Source: Candidatus Moraniibacteriota bacterium
Lineage (GTDB): Bacteria > Patescibacteriota > Minisyncoccia > JAHIHE01 > JAGLIN01
Direction of reading: 5' to 3'
DNA length: 35,646 nucleotides
NCBI GenBank assembly: GCA_030638895.1
Contig: DAOWDS010000014.1
Location: forward strand, 1-35,646
Shown here: positions 9,274-18,632 of the stretch, one piece after another
Position numbering within the stretch: the stretch's first letter is position 1
How the letters are laid out: every line of letters starts with the position of its first letter
Notes under the pieces: generated by a model
What the model saw: only the letters and a program-made list of their open reading frames with translations
The model's database searches: none
Told to the model about the DNA's origin: nothing
Translations under genes and position numbers: made by a program

Positions 9274-11064
9274 ATGCAAGTTGAAGACAATCAATTAAAA
9301 TTATTTTTGTCGGATTTTGGCTTAATTTCTAAAAATGATTTAAAGCTGGCGCTTAGTGAATCTCTGAAAAAGAATCTAAGTTTAGAAGAGGTGGTGTTAA
9401 AAAAGAAGCTGATTTCAAAAGAAAAATTAAACAAGCTTAAAGCTTATATTTTAGGAATTCCTTTTGTGAATTTAAAAGAAAGTGACATTGATCCAGAAAT
9501 TTTAAAAATTATTTCAGAGCCGGTTTCACGACAATATAAAGCAATAGCTTTTGACAAGCAGGGACTACAGCTTAAAGTCGCTATGCTTGATCCCAATGAT
9601 CTTCAGTTTATTGATTTTATTAGCAAAAAAACCGGATTAAAAATAATTCCTTGCTTAACCGACGAAGAGGGTATAAAAAAAGCTTTAAAATTATTTCAAA
9701 AAAGTCTCAAGGCAGAATTTGGCGAAATGGTTGGCGATGTTGATATTTTCAAAAAAGAAGAGGGGGACGAAAGGCTTGTCATAAAATCAGAAGAAGGGAA
9801 TGAAGAAGTGCAAATTGACCTTAAAAAAGCAGCAGAGGATTTGCCTGTTATAAAAATTGTAGATACATTGCTTAAGCATGCGATTTTACAAGGAGCAAGC
9901 GATATTCATATTGAGCCTGAAGAAAAAGATGTTGTCGTAAGATATCGCATAGACGGCATTTTACATGATGCTATGACGCTGCCAAAAGTTATTTTGCCTG
10001 GAATAGTCGCTAGAATAAAAATTCTTTCAAATCTCAAAATAGACGAACACAGGCTTCCTCAAGACGGAAGATTTAAAATTGAATCAAGTGATTACAGAGT
10101 AGCATTTCGTGTTTCTATAATCCCGGTTTTTGACGGCGAAAAAATAGTTATGCGCCTTCTCAATGAATCTTCAAATAATTTAACGCTTAAGCAAATTGGA
10201 TTTAGAAAAAAAGATCTTGAAATTATTAACAATGAAATAAAAAAGCCAAATGGAATGATTCTGGTAGTCGGCCCTACCGGCAGCGGAAAGACTACTACTT
10301 TATATACTATTTCAGCAATTTTAAATACTCCTGATGTAAATATGAGCACACTGGAAGATCCCATAGAATACAGAATGCCCAGAGTTAATCAATCTCAAAT
10401 TAATAGCAAGATAAATTTTACTTTCGCATCTGGACTAAGAGCTCTTTTGCGCCAGGATCCCGATATTATTATGGTAGGAGAGATTAGAGACAGGGAAACA
10501 GCAGAATTAGCAGTTCATGCCGCATTAACTGGACATTTAGTGCTTTCTACGTTACATACAAATAGCGCGGCAGGAACGTTGCCAAGACTTACGGAAATGG
10601 GCGTTGAGTCTTTTTTAGTCGCCTCTACAACTAATATAATAATATCTCAAAGACTTATCCGTAAAATATGCGCGAATTGCAAAGAAGAGTATAAATTTGA
10701 CGAATCTTCCTATAATAGTTTTTCCAAAAATTTTGATATTGATATAATGTCAGAAATTATCAGAAAAAATAAAATTGTCGAGAAAAATTATAAAAATAAC
10801 AAAGAAATGTGGCTTGATCTTAAATTCGCCAGAGGAAAAGGGTGTGAAAAATGTCGCAATGGATATAGTGGGAGATCCGGAGTCTTTGAAGTTTTGCAGG
10901 TTAATGACAAAATTAAAAAACTTATAAACGACTCTGCGCCTGGCGAAAAAATAGAAGAAGCCTCAAAAATTAATGGGATGACCACAATGCTAGAAGATGG
11001 AGTTATAAAATTTGTTCAGGGCATTACTACCATAGAAGAAATTATGAGAGTTACGAAGGAATAA
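9274..11064 (+). CDS. pilB: Type IV pilus assembly ATPase PilB (GspE family)
   Basis: MshEN-type N-terminus, GPTGSGKTTTLYT Walker A, EDPIEYRMPRVNQSQIN, GEIRDRETAELAVHAALTGHLVLSTLHTN, CANC...CEKC. Confidence 0.96.
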   Translation: MQVEDNQLKLFLSDFGLISKNDLKLALSESLKKNLSLEEVVLKKKLISKEKLNKLKAYILGIPFVNLKESDIDPEILKIISEPVSRQYKAIAFDKQGLQLKVAMLDPNDLQFIDFISKKTGLKIIPCLTDEEGIKKALKLFQKSLKAEFGEMVGDVDIFKKEEGDERLVIKSEEGNEEVQIDLKKAAEDLPVIKIVDTLLKHAILQGASDIHIEPEEKDVVVRYRIDGILHDAMTLPKVILPGIVARIKILSNLKIDEHRLPQDGRFKIESSDYRVAFRVSIIPVFDGEKIVMRLLNESSNNLTLKQIGFRKKDLEIINNEIKKPNGMILVVGPTGSGKTTTLYTISAILNTPDVNMSTLEDPIEYRMPRVNQSQINSKINFTFASGLRALLRQDPDIIMVGEIRDRETAELAVHAALTGHLVLSTLHTNSAAGTLPRLTEMGVESFLVASTTNIIISQRLIRKICANCKEEYKFDESSYNSFSKNFDIDIMSEIIRKNKIVEKNYKNNKEMWLDLKFARGKGCEKCRNGYSGRSGVFEVLQVNDKIKKLINDSAPGEKIEEASKINGMTTMLEDGVIKFVQGITTIEEIMRVTKE

Positions 11065-11100
11065 ATTGAATTGCTACATTGTCAAATTGTTATATCTCAC

Positions 11101-11125
11101 TGGTTCGGAGTTGCACTCCGAACCC
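11101..11125. repeat. Perfect short hairpin GGTTCGGAGT-TGC-ACTCCGAACC
   Basis: 10-bp stem, 3-nt loop between pilB and the S23-like remnant. Confidence 0.85.
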
Positions 11126-11128
11126 TAA

Positions 11129-11476
11129 TGCACTTACAACAATTTTTCTACTCTAGTAGGCAACTATGTTTATTATATTGTTGTTAAATGGGATTATTTT
11201 GAAAAAGATACTGTTGGCAAACAATTTATCAGAGCAATTGATTTAATATCAGCAAATATTGCAGAAGAATTTGGAAGATATAGCAAAAAAGATAAAATGA
11301 AGTTTTACAGATATAGTTTTGGCTCGCTTAAAGAATCTTTGGATTGGAATGAAAAAGCAAGAATAAAAAAACTTTTAACAGAAGAACAATATAAGCATAT
11401 TTTAGAAGAGTTAAATAAACTGCCAAAAGAATTAAATTATCTCATAAAGTTCACAAACAAAAAACTAACAATTTAG
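11129..11476 (+). pseudogene. N-terminally truncated four-helix-bundle protein (S23 / 23S rRNA intervening-sequence protein family)
   Basis: Open frame after TAA at 11126-11128: ...LVGNYVYYIVVKWDYFEKDTVGKQFIRAIDLISANIAEEFGRYSKKDKMKFYRYSFGSLKESLDWNEKARIKKLLTEEQYKHILEELNKLPKELNYLIKFTNKKLTI*; no ATG, GTG or TTG before the conserved core; absent from the ORF track. Confidence 0.8.
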
Positions 11477-11504
11477 CAATTTAACAGTTTAGTAATGTAA
11501 TGAT

Positions 11505-12716
11505 ATGCAATATTCCTATAAAGCAAAAAATAAAAACGAAGAAATTAAGTTTGGAAAAATAAATGCCAAAAATAGGGACAAGCTTCTGAAGAAATTAAAC
11601 GCTATGGGTTTAACGCTTGTTTCTGTTCAAGAATCTCAAAAAAAAGAAAAGAGAAATTTTGAAATATCCAAAATTTTAAAAAGAGTCGGTGTCATAGATA
11701 AAATGCTTTTTACCCGCCATCTTGGAGTTATGCTCAAAGCAGGACTTTCTTTTTCAAGGGCAACTACAGTTTTAGCTGAACAAACTAATAACGCTTATTT
11801 TAAAGAAATTTTGGAATTCGTCAAAGAAGATATCCAAAAAGGAAATCAACTTGCCGACAGTTTAGCTAAATATCCAAAAGTTTTTGATGATCTTTTTGTT
11901 AATATGATAAGAGTCGGCGAGATGAGCGGTAATCTTGAAGAAGTTTTAGACATACTTTACATTCAACTGAAAAAAGAACATGAATTGACATCAAGAATAA
12001 AAGGGGCAATGACTTATCCTGCTGTAATAATATTTGCCATGGTTGTTATAGGAGTTTTGATGATGTTATATGTTGTGCCTTCTCTTTTAAAAATATTCAC
12101 CGAAACTGGAGCCGAGCTTCCAGCTTCAACAAAAATGATTGTTTTTATAAGCAACAGCTTTCAAAATTATGGGTTGCTTATTTTAGTTGGATTTATTGCT
12201 TCCGCTTTTTTATTCTTAAAAATTATTAAAACTAAAACGGGAAAGAAAAAGTTTGATTTCGCGCTGCTTCATTTACCAGTAATAGGAAAAATAGTTTCTA
12301 AAATTAATATGGCGAGATTTTCCAGAACTCTCAGTTCTATGATTGCCAGCGGCGTTTCAATCGTAAAAGCTCTTGATATTATTTCCGGAACGCTTGGAAA
12401 TACATATTATAAAAATTCAATAAAAAATGCTTGCAAGGAAGTTCAAAAAGGAGTTGCTCTTAGCGAGATTATAAAAAAATATGACAAGCTTTATTATCCA
12501 TTAATGATGCATATGATAGAAGTAGGAGAGGAAACTGGAACGCTCCAAGAAACTCTAAAACAGGTATCTGAGTTTTATGAAGATGACGTCGAACAAATTA
12601 CCTCTAATTTATCTTCTATAATAGAACCTGTTTTAATGCTTGTAATTGGAGGAGCGGTGGGGTTTTTCGCAATTTCTATGATTCAACCAATGTATTCTAT
12701 TATGGGAACAATGTAG
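11505..12716 (+). CDS. pilC: Type IV pilus inner-membrane platform protein PilC (GspF family)
   Basis: TRHLGVMLKAGLSFSRA, two GspF repeats, GVSIVKALDIISGT, EVGEETGTLQETL. Confidence 0.95.
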   Translation: MQYSYKAKNKNEEIKFGKINAKNRDKLLKKLNAMGLTLVSVQESQKKEKRNFEISKILKRVGVIDKMLFTRHLGVMLKAGLSFSRATTVLAEQTNNAYFKEILEFVKEDIQKGNQLADSLAKYPKVFDDLFVNMIRVGEMSGNLEEVLDILYIQLKKEHELTSRIKGAMTYPAVIIFAMVVIGVLMMLYVVPSLLKIFTETGAELPASTKMIVFISNSFQNYGLLILVGFIASAFLFLKIIKTKTGKKKFDFALLHLPVIGKIVSKINMARFSRTLSSMIASGVSIVKALDIISGTLGNTYYKNSIKNACKEVQKGVALSEIIKKYDKLYYPLMMHMIEVGEETGTLQETLKQVSEFYEDDVEQITSNLSSIIEPVLMLVIGGAVGFFAISMIQPMYSIMGTM

Positions 12717-12759
12717 ATTATTTTAACATTTAAACATATTAACAAATTAAACAAGAAAA

Positions 12760-12823
12760 ATGTTTATATGTTAAAATGTTTATATGTTAAAATGTTTATA
12801 TGTTAAAATGTTTATATGTTAAA
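12760..12823 (+). repeat. Perfect tandem repeat: 4 copies of the 16-mer ATGTTTATATGTTAAA (8 consecutive 8-mers ATGTTWAW)
   Basis: Read directly; overlaps the start codon of the downstream prepilin. Confidence 0.97.
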
Positions 12824-13684
12824 TCCGGTTTTTCTTTAATTGAAATTTTGATTGTGCTTTCCATTATATCAATTGTGTTGAGCATTACAATTATTGCTGG
12901 CAGAAACTTTAGTTATTCTGTAGATTTGGAAAATACGGTTAAAAGTATTGATATGAAAATTAAACTTGCAAAATCCAGGTCAATCAGCGCTTTGAATGGT
13001 ACAAGTTACGGGGTTCATTTTGAATCTAATAAAATAGTGGTTTTCGAAGGTGATACATTTGACGCTTTTGCGTCTACAAACGAAGTTTTTACTTTTTCGG
13101 ATAATATAAAAATTAATATACCCGTAAATCTTGTTGGCGGCGGAAATGATTTAATATTTAATCGTTTAATCGGTTCAACTAATAATTCAGGAAATATAAA
13201 CATAGAAGTTATAAATGATCCTTCTAAAACAAAACAAATTGTGATTAATTCTAATGGTCAGACTAGCTTAAACTCTTTTCAAGACAGCATCAATCCTCTT
13301 GCTTTAAATGCCCGTCATGTCCATTTTCATTTGGGATGGAAAATAGAAGACTCCTTAGAACTGAGTCTTAAATGGGTAAATGAATTTGATGTTCAGATAG
13401 CGCTAACTGGCATTAATATCGCATCTTATTTTGACGATATAAATAATATATTTGATTGGACAGGTACAACTTTAGTTGATGGAACTGAGCAAAAAATGAG
13501 AATACATAGCTGGTTGGACGCAAGTGATAATTCAGTATTGTGCATCATAAGAGAACAGACAGAAAATGATAAACTTTATATATTCACTGACACAGGAGCA
13601 AAGGATATTGCAACCTATAAAAATATTGCCGGAGAAGTGGTTGTAGAATTAGGTTTTGACGGTGAAATAATGGAGATTCAATAA
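12800..13684 (+). CDS. Prepilin-like protein with N-terminal methylation motif
   Basis: MLKCLYVKSGFSLIEILIVLSIISIVLS prepilin peptidase motif (G|FSLIE). Confidence 0.88.
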   Translation: MLKCLYVKSGFSLIEILIVLSIISIVLSITIIAGRNFSYSVDLENTVKSIDMKIKLAKSRSISALNGTSYGVHFESNKIVVFEGDTFDAFASTNEVFTFSDNIKINIPVNLVGGGNDLIFNRLIGSTNNSGNINIEVINDPSKTKQIVINSNGQTSLNSFQDSINPLALNARHVHFHLGWKIEDSLELSLKWVNEFDVQIALTGINIASYFDDINNIFDWTGTTLVDGTEQKMRIHSWLDASDNSVLCIIREQTENDKLYIFTDTGAKDIATYKNIAGEVVVELGFDGEIMEIQ

Positions 13685-13708
13685 AGTATTATATTATAAA
13701 AGTTAAAT

Positions 13709-14191
13709 ATGAATAATTTTAATCAAAAAGGATTTGGATTAATTGAGATAATAATAGCGGCAACTATAAGCATAATTGTTTTTTTAGCTGCTATTTTGTA
13801 TCTTAATTTTTCTCTAAAAATTGCCGCAGAGGATATCAATAAAATGGAAGCTTTGTATTTTGCAAAATCATCATTAGAACAGGCAAGAAGTATTAGGGAT
13901 GAAGATTGGACAATTATAGATACTCTTAACAGGAGCGATGAATATCATTTTGAAGCAGATGCCTTCAGTCCTCCTAAATGGGTGCCGGTTTCCGGAAGTG
14001 AAACCGTGGGAAGATATACCCTTCAGTTTGTTTTATCTGACGTGTATCGTAATGCGGTAAGCGATGATATTGTTTCTAGCGGAGGCATACTGGATACTGA
14101 AACAATAAAAATTACTTCCAGTGTTTCTTATTTAACGAGAAACGGAACAAAGCAGATAAAACTGCATGAGTATTTGACTAATTTTAATTAA
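13709..14191 (+). CDS. Prepilin-like protein (PilV/minor pilin type)
   Basis: NQKGFGLIEIIIAATISIIVFLAAILYLNFS. Confidence 0.85.
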   Translation: MNNFNQKGFGLIEIIIAATISIIVFLAAILYLNFSLKIAAEDINKMEALYFAKSSLEQARSIRDEDWTIIDTLNRSDEYHFEADAFSPPKWVPVSGSETVGRYTLQFVLSDVYRNAVSDDIVSSGGILDTETIKITSSVSYLTRNGTKQIKLHEYLTNFN

Positions 14192-14195
14192 TATA

Positions 14196-14729
14196 ATGAG
14201 AAAAATAAAAATTAAGAATAAAGAAGAAGGTTTTACTTTAATAGAAATGATCGTTTATGTTGCTTTGGTTGGAATTATTTTTATTGTTCTTTTTAATATT
14301 ATTTTTTTTATTATAAAAGCAAATAACAAAATAATAGCTTTATCAAGAGTGAATTCAAACGCGCATAGCGCAATGGAGAGAATGACATATGAGATAATAA
14401 ATTCCAATTATGTTTATCTTCCGACAAGCAATTTTTCTTCAAACAATGCCCAGATGTCTTTAGCAACAAAAGTCGGAGCTTCTTCTAATGAAGAAATCAC
14501 TTTTATTGATTTTTATGTTGAAAACAACACAATCTTTTTAAAAGAAGAGGGGCTAGGTTCTATAGCCATTACTTCTCAAGATGTATTAGTTTCTGACATG
14601 GAGTTTTTATATTACAAAAACGATTCGCGAGAATCTATAACTATTGATATGATCATTCAAGCTAAAAACAGCGCGGTGTCTGATTCAGTAATTCACTTAG
14701 TTAATACTGTATCTTTGAGATCTTTTTAA
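14196..14729 (+). CDS. Prepilin-like protein (PilW/minor pilin type)
   Basis: EEGFTLIEMIVYVALVGIIFIVLFNIIFF. Confidence 0.87.
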   Translation: MRKIKIKNKEEGFTLIEMIVYVALVGIIFIVLFNIIFFIIKANNKIIALSRVNSNAHSAMERMTYEIINSNYVYLPTSNFSSNNAQMSLATKVGASSNEEITFIDFYVENNTIFLKEEGLGSIAITSQDVLVSDMEFLYYKNDSRESITIDMIIQAKNSAVSDSVIHLVNTVSLRSF

Positions 14730-14966
14730 TTGAATATTTTTTCAGTTTATTGCTAGGTATATTTAAATACATTCACTTCAATATTCTTCGAGCGATCCGC
14801 CTATTGGCGGAGAGTTGAGAGGTTGTATATTTGGTTCTCTATATGGTCTAACAATATTAGATTATTGTATTGCTATTCTGAAACGAGTTCAAGAATGATA
14901 GAAAAATTTAAAATATTATCACTAAATAATTGAATCGTAGCTTAATTCGTTGGTTATAAATTATAA

Positions 14967-16748
14967 ATGAATAAAAATAAAAAAAGTAAAAACGGATTTG
15001 CGGCTATTATAATTCTTATTTCGCTAATAAGTTTGGTTTTGGTTATAACTTTTTCGCTAAGCGTGGTTATTATAACAAAAAATAAAATTAGTGAAAATAT
15101 GATTTCATCTGCTCAATCTTATTACTCCGCAGAATCGGGAATTGAAGATGGAATTTTAAGAGTTATAAAAAGCTATAATTACACGGCGATAAATACTTTT
15201 GATTTAGATGAATCCGTCATAGACCAAAACATAACTCAAAAAGACAACACAACCATCATAGAATCTCTTTCTTCTTATTTTAATAATAAAAGAAAGATTA
15301 AAACAGAGCTTGCTTTGACCATAGATGATATTTCTTTCTATTATGGAGTACAAGTTGGAGAAGGAGGATTAACAATGAAAAACACTTCTTCTATTGCCGG
15401 AAACTTGTATTCTGATGGTTCAGTTTCTGGAAATGGAACGATAACTGGAGATCTTATTGTCGCCACGGGAATGAATTTGGATAGTAATGGAATGTGGGAT
15501 ACATATAATGATGATTTAATATTTGGGAAAAATGGAGAGCCAACTGATATTGCTATGAGTTTTGTTCCAGCTTCTTCTGGAACATTATCCCAGATTGCTT
15601 TTTATGTTAAAAATAGCAGTCCTTCTCACGAAGATGGAACAATTAGAATCGTTGAAAACAACGCGGGCTCTCCTTCAACCATAGAATTGGCAACAACTAC
15701 TTTTTTATCTTCAAAAGTTGGTTCTTCTTATAGTTGGGTTAATTCCAGCTTCTCTTCTCCTGCTAATTTAATAAGTGGCAATACTTATTGGATAATTATC
15801 GACGTTAACTCAAATAATAATAAATATTTTTCTATAGGAAGAGCTCCGGAAAATACTAATGCCTCTCAATATAGTCCTGATTGGAGTGATGGATCCTGGA
15901 TAATTGATGTGGCGGGAGGTTATGAATATAAGGCTTGGATCGGAGGATTGGCTACTTCAGTTGATGGATTGACAATAGATGGAGATGTTTATGCTCACGA
16001 GATAATTAATAGCACAATAGAGGGAGACGCGTATTATCAAACAATATCAGGATCTACTGTTAACGGAAATTCTTATCCTGGAAGCCCAGATCCTCCTATC
16101 GCAGCGCTGCCTATTTCTGACGGTAATATTGCTGATTGGAAAACAGATGCGCTTGATTACGGAATTTTAGATTCTTCCTTGTGTAATATATCAATTGATA
16201 CAACAATAGATGGCGGAAAATTAGAGTGCTTCGCTGGTTTTAATCCAGGAATTAATGTGACAGTGACATTAAAAGGAACTTTATGGGTTGAAGGAAATTT
16301 TACACTATCAAATAATGTTAAATTTATACTAGACAGTAGTTATGGAGACAACAGTGGAATAATTGTTGTTGACAATCCAGGCAATGAATCTACTAGTGGA
16401 CAAATTATTATTGAAAATAATAATATTATTTGTGGCTCACAAGGGCTTAATATTGCTGAAGATGGCTGTGCTGATTCTAATGAAACTTATATTTTAATGT
16501 TATCTACTCATTCTGGATTAATTACAAATGCTATTGAAGTGAGCAACAATGCCGATGGGGCTATCTTTTATGCTCATAATGGCACGGCTTATATCCAAAA
16601 TAATGCTAATCTTAAAGAAGTAACGGCTTATAAACTAAGCTTGGAAAATAATGCTAGCGTTACTTATGAAAGTGGATTGGCAAATGCAAGTTTTTCAAGT
16701 GGCCCTGGAGGAGGGTGGAATATAAATAGTTGGAATGAAATTGAATAA
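14967..16748 (+). CDS. PilX-like large minor pilin/adhesin with inserted beta-rich domain
   Basis: N-terminal GFAAIIILISLISLVLVITFSLSVVI + SAQSYYSAESGIEDGI; bactofilin/PilX-like repeats (GDVYAHEIINSTIEGDAYYQTISGSTVNGNSYPGSP). Confidence 0.8.
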   Translation: MNKNKKSKNGFAAIIILISLISLVLVITFSLSVVIITKNKISENMISSAQSYYSAESGIEDGILRVIKSYNYTAINTFDLDESVIDQNITQKDNTTIIESLSSYFNNKRKIKTELALTIDDISFYYGVQVGEGGLTMKNTSSIAGNLYSDGSVSGNGTITGDLIVATGMNLDSNGMWDTYNDDLIFGKNGEPTDIAMSFVPASSGTLSQIAFYVKNSSPSHEDGTIRIVENNAGSPSTIELATTTFLSSKVGSSYSWVNSSFSSPANLISGNTYWIIIDVNSNNNKYFSIGRAPENTNASQYSPDWSDGSWIIDVAGGYEYKAWIGGLATSVDGLTIDGDVYAHEIINSTIEGDAYYQTISGSTVNGNSYPGSPDPPIAALPISDGNIADWKTDALDYGILDSSLCNISIDTTIDGGKLECFAGFNPGINVTVTLKGTLWVEGNFTLSNNVKFILDSSYGDNSGIIVVDNPGNESTSGQIIIENNNIICGSQGLNIAEDGCADSNETYILMLSTHSGLITNAIEVSNNADGAIFYAHNGTAYIQNNANLKEVTAYKLSLENNASVTYESGLANASFSSGPGGGWNINSWNEIE

Positions 16749-16788
16749 TGTTGTATAATACAAATAGTAATCTATAGCAATTTATTTT

Positions 16789-17853
16789 ATGTCAATTTTT
16801 AACAACAATCTAAGCGCCTTTGGCCTTGATCTGAGCGATCGATCTATTAAAGTTGCTCAACTTAAAAAGGCGAGTAAAAAAATAAGCCTCTATTCTTATG
16901 GCAGAGAAAATATCCCGGAAGGATTAATAATAAATGGAGAAATAAAAAACAAAGAAGAGGTGGCAAAATTAATTAAAAAAACATTATCGAACGCCAAGCC
17001 AAATCCAATAAAATCTAAATTTGTTATTTATTCCATACCAGAGCCAAAAGGATTTATTCGTGTTGTAAAAATTTCACGCACAAAAGAAAATGACATTGAA
17101 CAAGCGGTTAGATATGAAGCAGAACAGCTGTTTCCAATAGATATAAATGAGTCATATGTTGATTGGCAAGTTCTTTCTTCTGATAATGATAAAATGTTAA
17201 AAATTATTGTTGCTGTCGTACCAAGATTGCTCGTAGATTCTTATTCTTCAGTTATGGAAATGGCTAGCTTGAAACCGATTGCCGCTGAAATTGAATCTAT
17301 TGCCATAACCAGAAGTTTAATAAACGAAAACCAATCTTCAAAGCCTATATTAGTTATTGATTTAGGAAAAGATAGAACAAGTTTTATAATTTTTAAAAAT
17401 CCAACCGTTCAGTTTACGGCAAGTATTCCTGTTTGCGGAGAAGAATTTATTAAAGCTATATCAAAAAAACTTGGATTAGACAAAATTGCGGCAGAAGAGA
17501 TAAAAAATAAGTGCGGATTAAAATTTGAAGGAGAGTGCAAGGAAGTTTTTAAGGCAATTCAACCTTCTTTGCATGAAATGATAAAATATATAAACAAGTT
17601 AACTTATTATTATAAAGAACATTTTGTATCAGATGAAAATATAGCAAAGATAATAATTTGCGGAGGAGAAGCAAAAAGAGTGGGGATAAGCTCTTTTTTA
17701 TCATTGCAGATAAAAAAAGAGATTGAAAAAGGAAATCCATGGGTAAATATAATGACCTTCAAAAACAAAGAGATTCCTCCCATTTCAAGAAATGATTCAC
17801 TTGTTTTTGTTACTGTTTTAGGTTTAGCTCTTAGAGGAATACGGGAGAAATAA
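16789..17853 (+). CDS. pilM: Type IV pilus assembly actin-like ATPase PilM
   Basis: FGLDLSDRSIKVAQL, AVRYEAEQLFPIDINESYVDWQVL, VIDLGKDRTSFIIF, IIICGGEAKRVGI. Confidence 0.93.
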   Translation: MSIFNNNLSAFGLDLSDRSIKVAQLKKASKKISLYSYGRENIPEGLIINGEIKNKEEVAKLIKKTLSNAKPNPIKSKFVIYSIPEPKGFIRVVKISRTKENDIEQAVRYEAEQLFPIDINESYVDWQVLSSDNDKMLKIIVAVVPRLLVDSYSSVMEMASLKPIAAEIESIAITRSLINENQSSKPILVIDLGKDRTSFIIFKNPTVQFTASIPVCGEEFIKAISKKLGLDKIAAEEIKNKCGLKFEGECKEVFKAIQPSLHEMIKYINKLTYYYKEHFVSDENIAKIIICGGEAKRVGISSFLSLQIKKEIEKGNPWVNIMTFKNKEIPPISRNDSLVFVTVLGLALRGIREK

Positions 17854-18014
17854 ATTATCCTAACATTTTAACAAATAAATGGCAGATTGTTTTTCGGACA
17901 GCTTAGCTGTTAAATTTGTTTTTGGTTTGATGTTTAAAATTATGAAACATGTTTTAGAAAGCTTAGAAAAAGTAATGTTAATATGCTAGTATATTAAAAT
18001 GATAAAATGATTCC

Positions 18015-18623
18015 ATGATAAAAATAAATTTATTATCTCCTGCTGATAAATTAAATATCAAATGGGAAAAGATAAATCATTCAGTAATCTATAATTTTAC
18101 TGCTATTATATTTATTCAAGTTTTTTTTATTTTTGTTTTGTTATTTGTGACTGGATATCTAAATATGGAGAATGAAAAGTTAAACAAGCAATTGGATAAT
18201 ATGCAACTAAGATCAGAAGCTAGGGAGATAAATTCCATTAAAAGAGAGTTAATAAAACATAACAGTCAGTTGGATTCTATTTTTAAAATACAAGAGAATC
18301 AATTTCAATGGACAAAAACGCTTGAAAAATTTAGTTTTCTTGTCCCTTCTGAAATAAGAATAGATAATATTAGCATTGGACCTGAAATCGGAGGAGCTTT
18401 GCCAAAAAATAAAGCAGGGAACACGCTCGCTCAAAATAATACTGAAAATTTTAAAGTCGTTATTGTCGGAATTTCTAAAACAATGGAAAATCTTTTAAAT
18501 TTTGAGAATAATTTAAAAGATTCTGAAATTTTTATTGATTTTAACATTGATCCAAAAAATTATGATGGTGAAAATTTTAGATATGTTTTGTCAATTCAAA
18601 AGAAAAATATTGTTTCAAATTAA
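18015..18623 (+). CDS. pilN: PilN-like type IV pilus assembly protein
   Basis: MIKINLLSPADK N-terminus, single TM, follows pilM. Confidence 0.85.
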   Translation: MIKINLLSPADKLNIKWEKINHSVIYNFTAIIFIQVFFIFVLLFVTGYLNMENEKLNKQLDNMQLRSEAREINSIKRELIKHNSQLDSIFKIQENQFQWTKTLEKFSFLVPSEIRIDNISIGPEIGGALPKNKAGNTLAQNNTENFKVVIVGISKTMENLLNFENNLKDSEIFIDFNIDPKNYDGENFRYVLSIQKKNIVSN

Positions 18624-18632
18624 TTAGAAATT

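Noticed and set aside
12725-12823. CRISPR array
   Set aside because: Contiguous tandem repeat without spacers.
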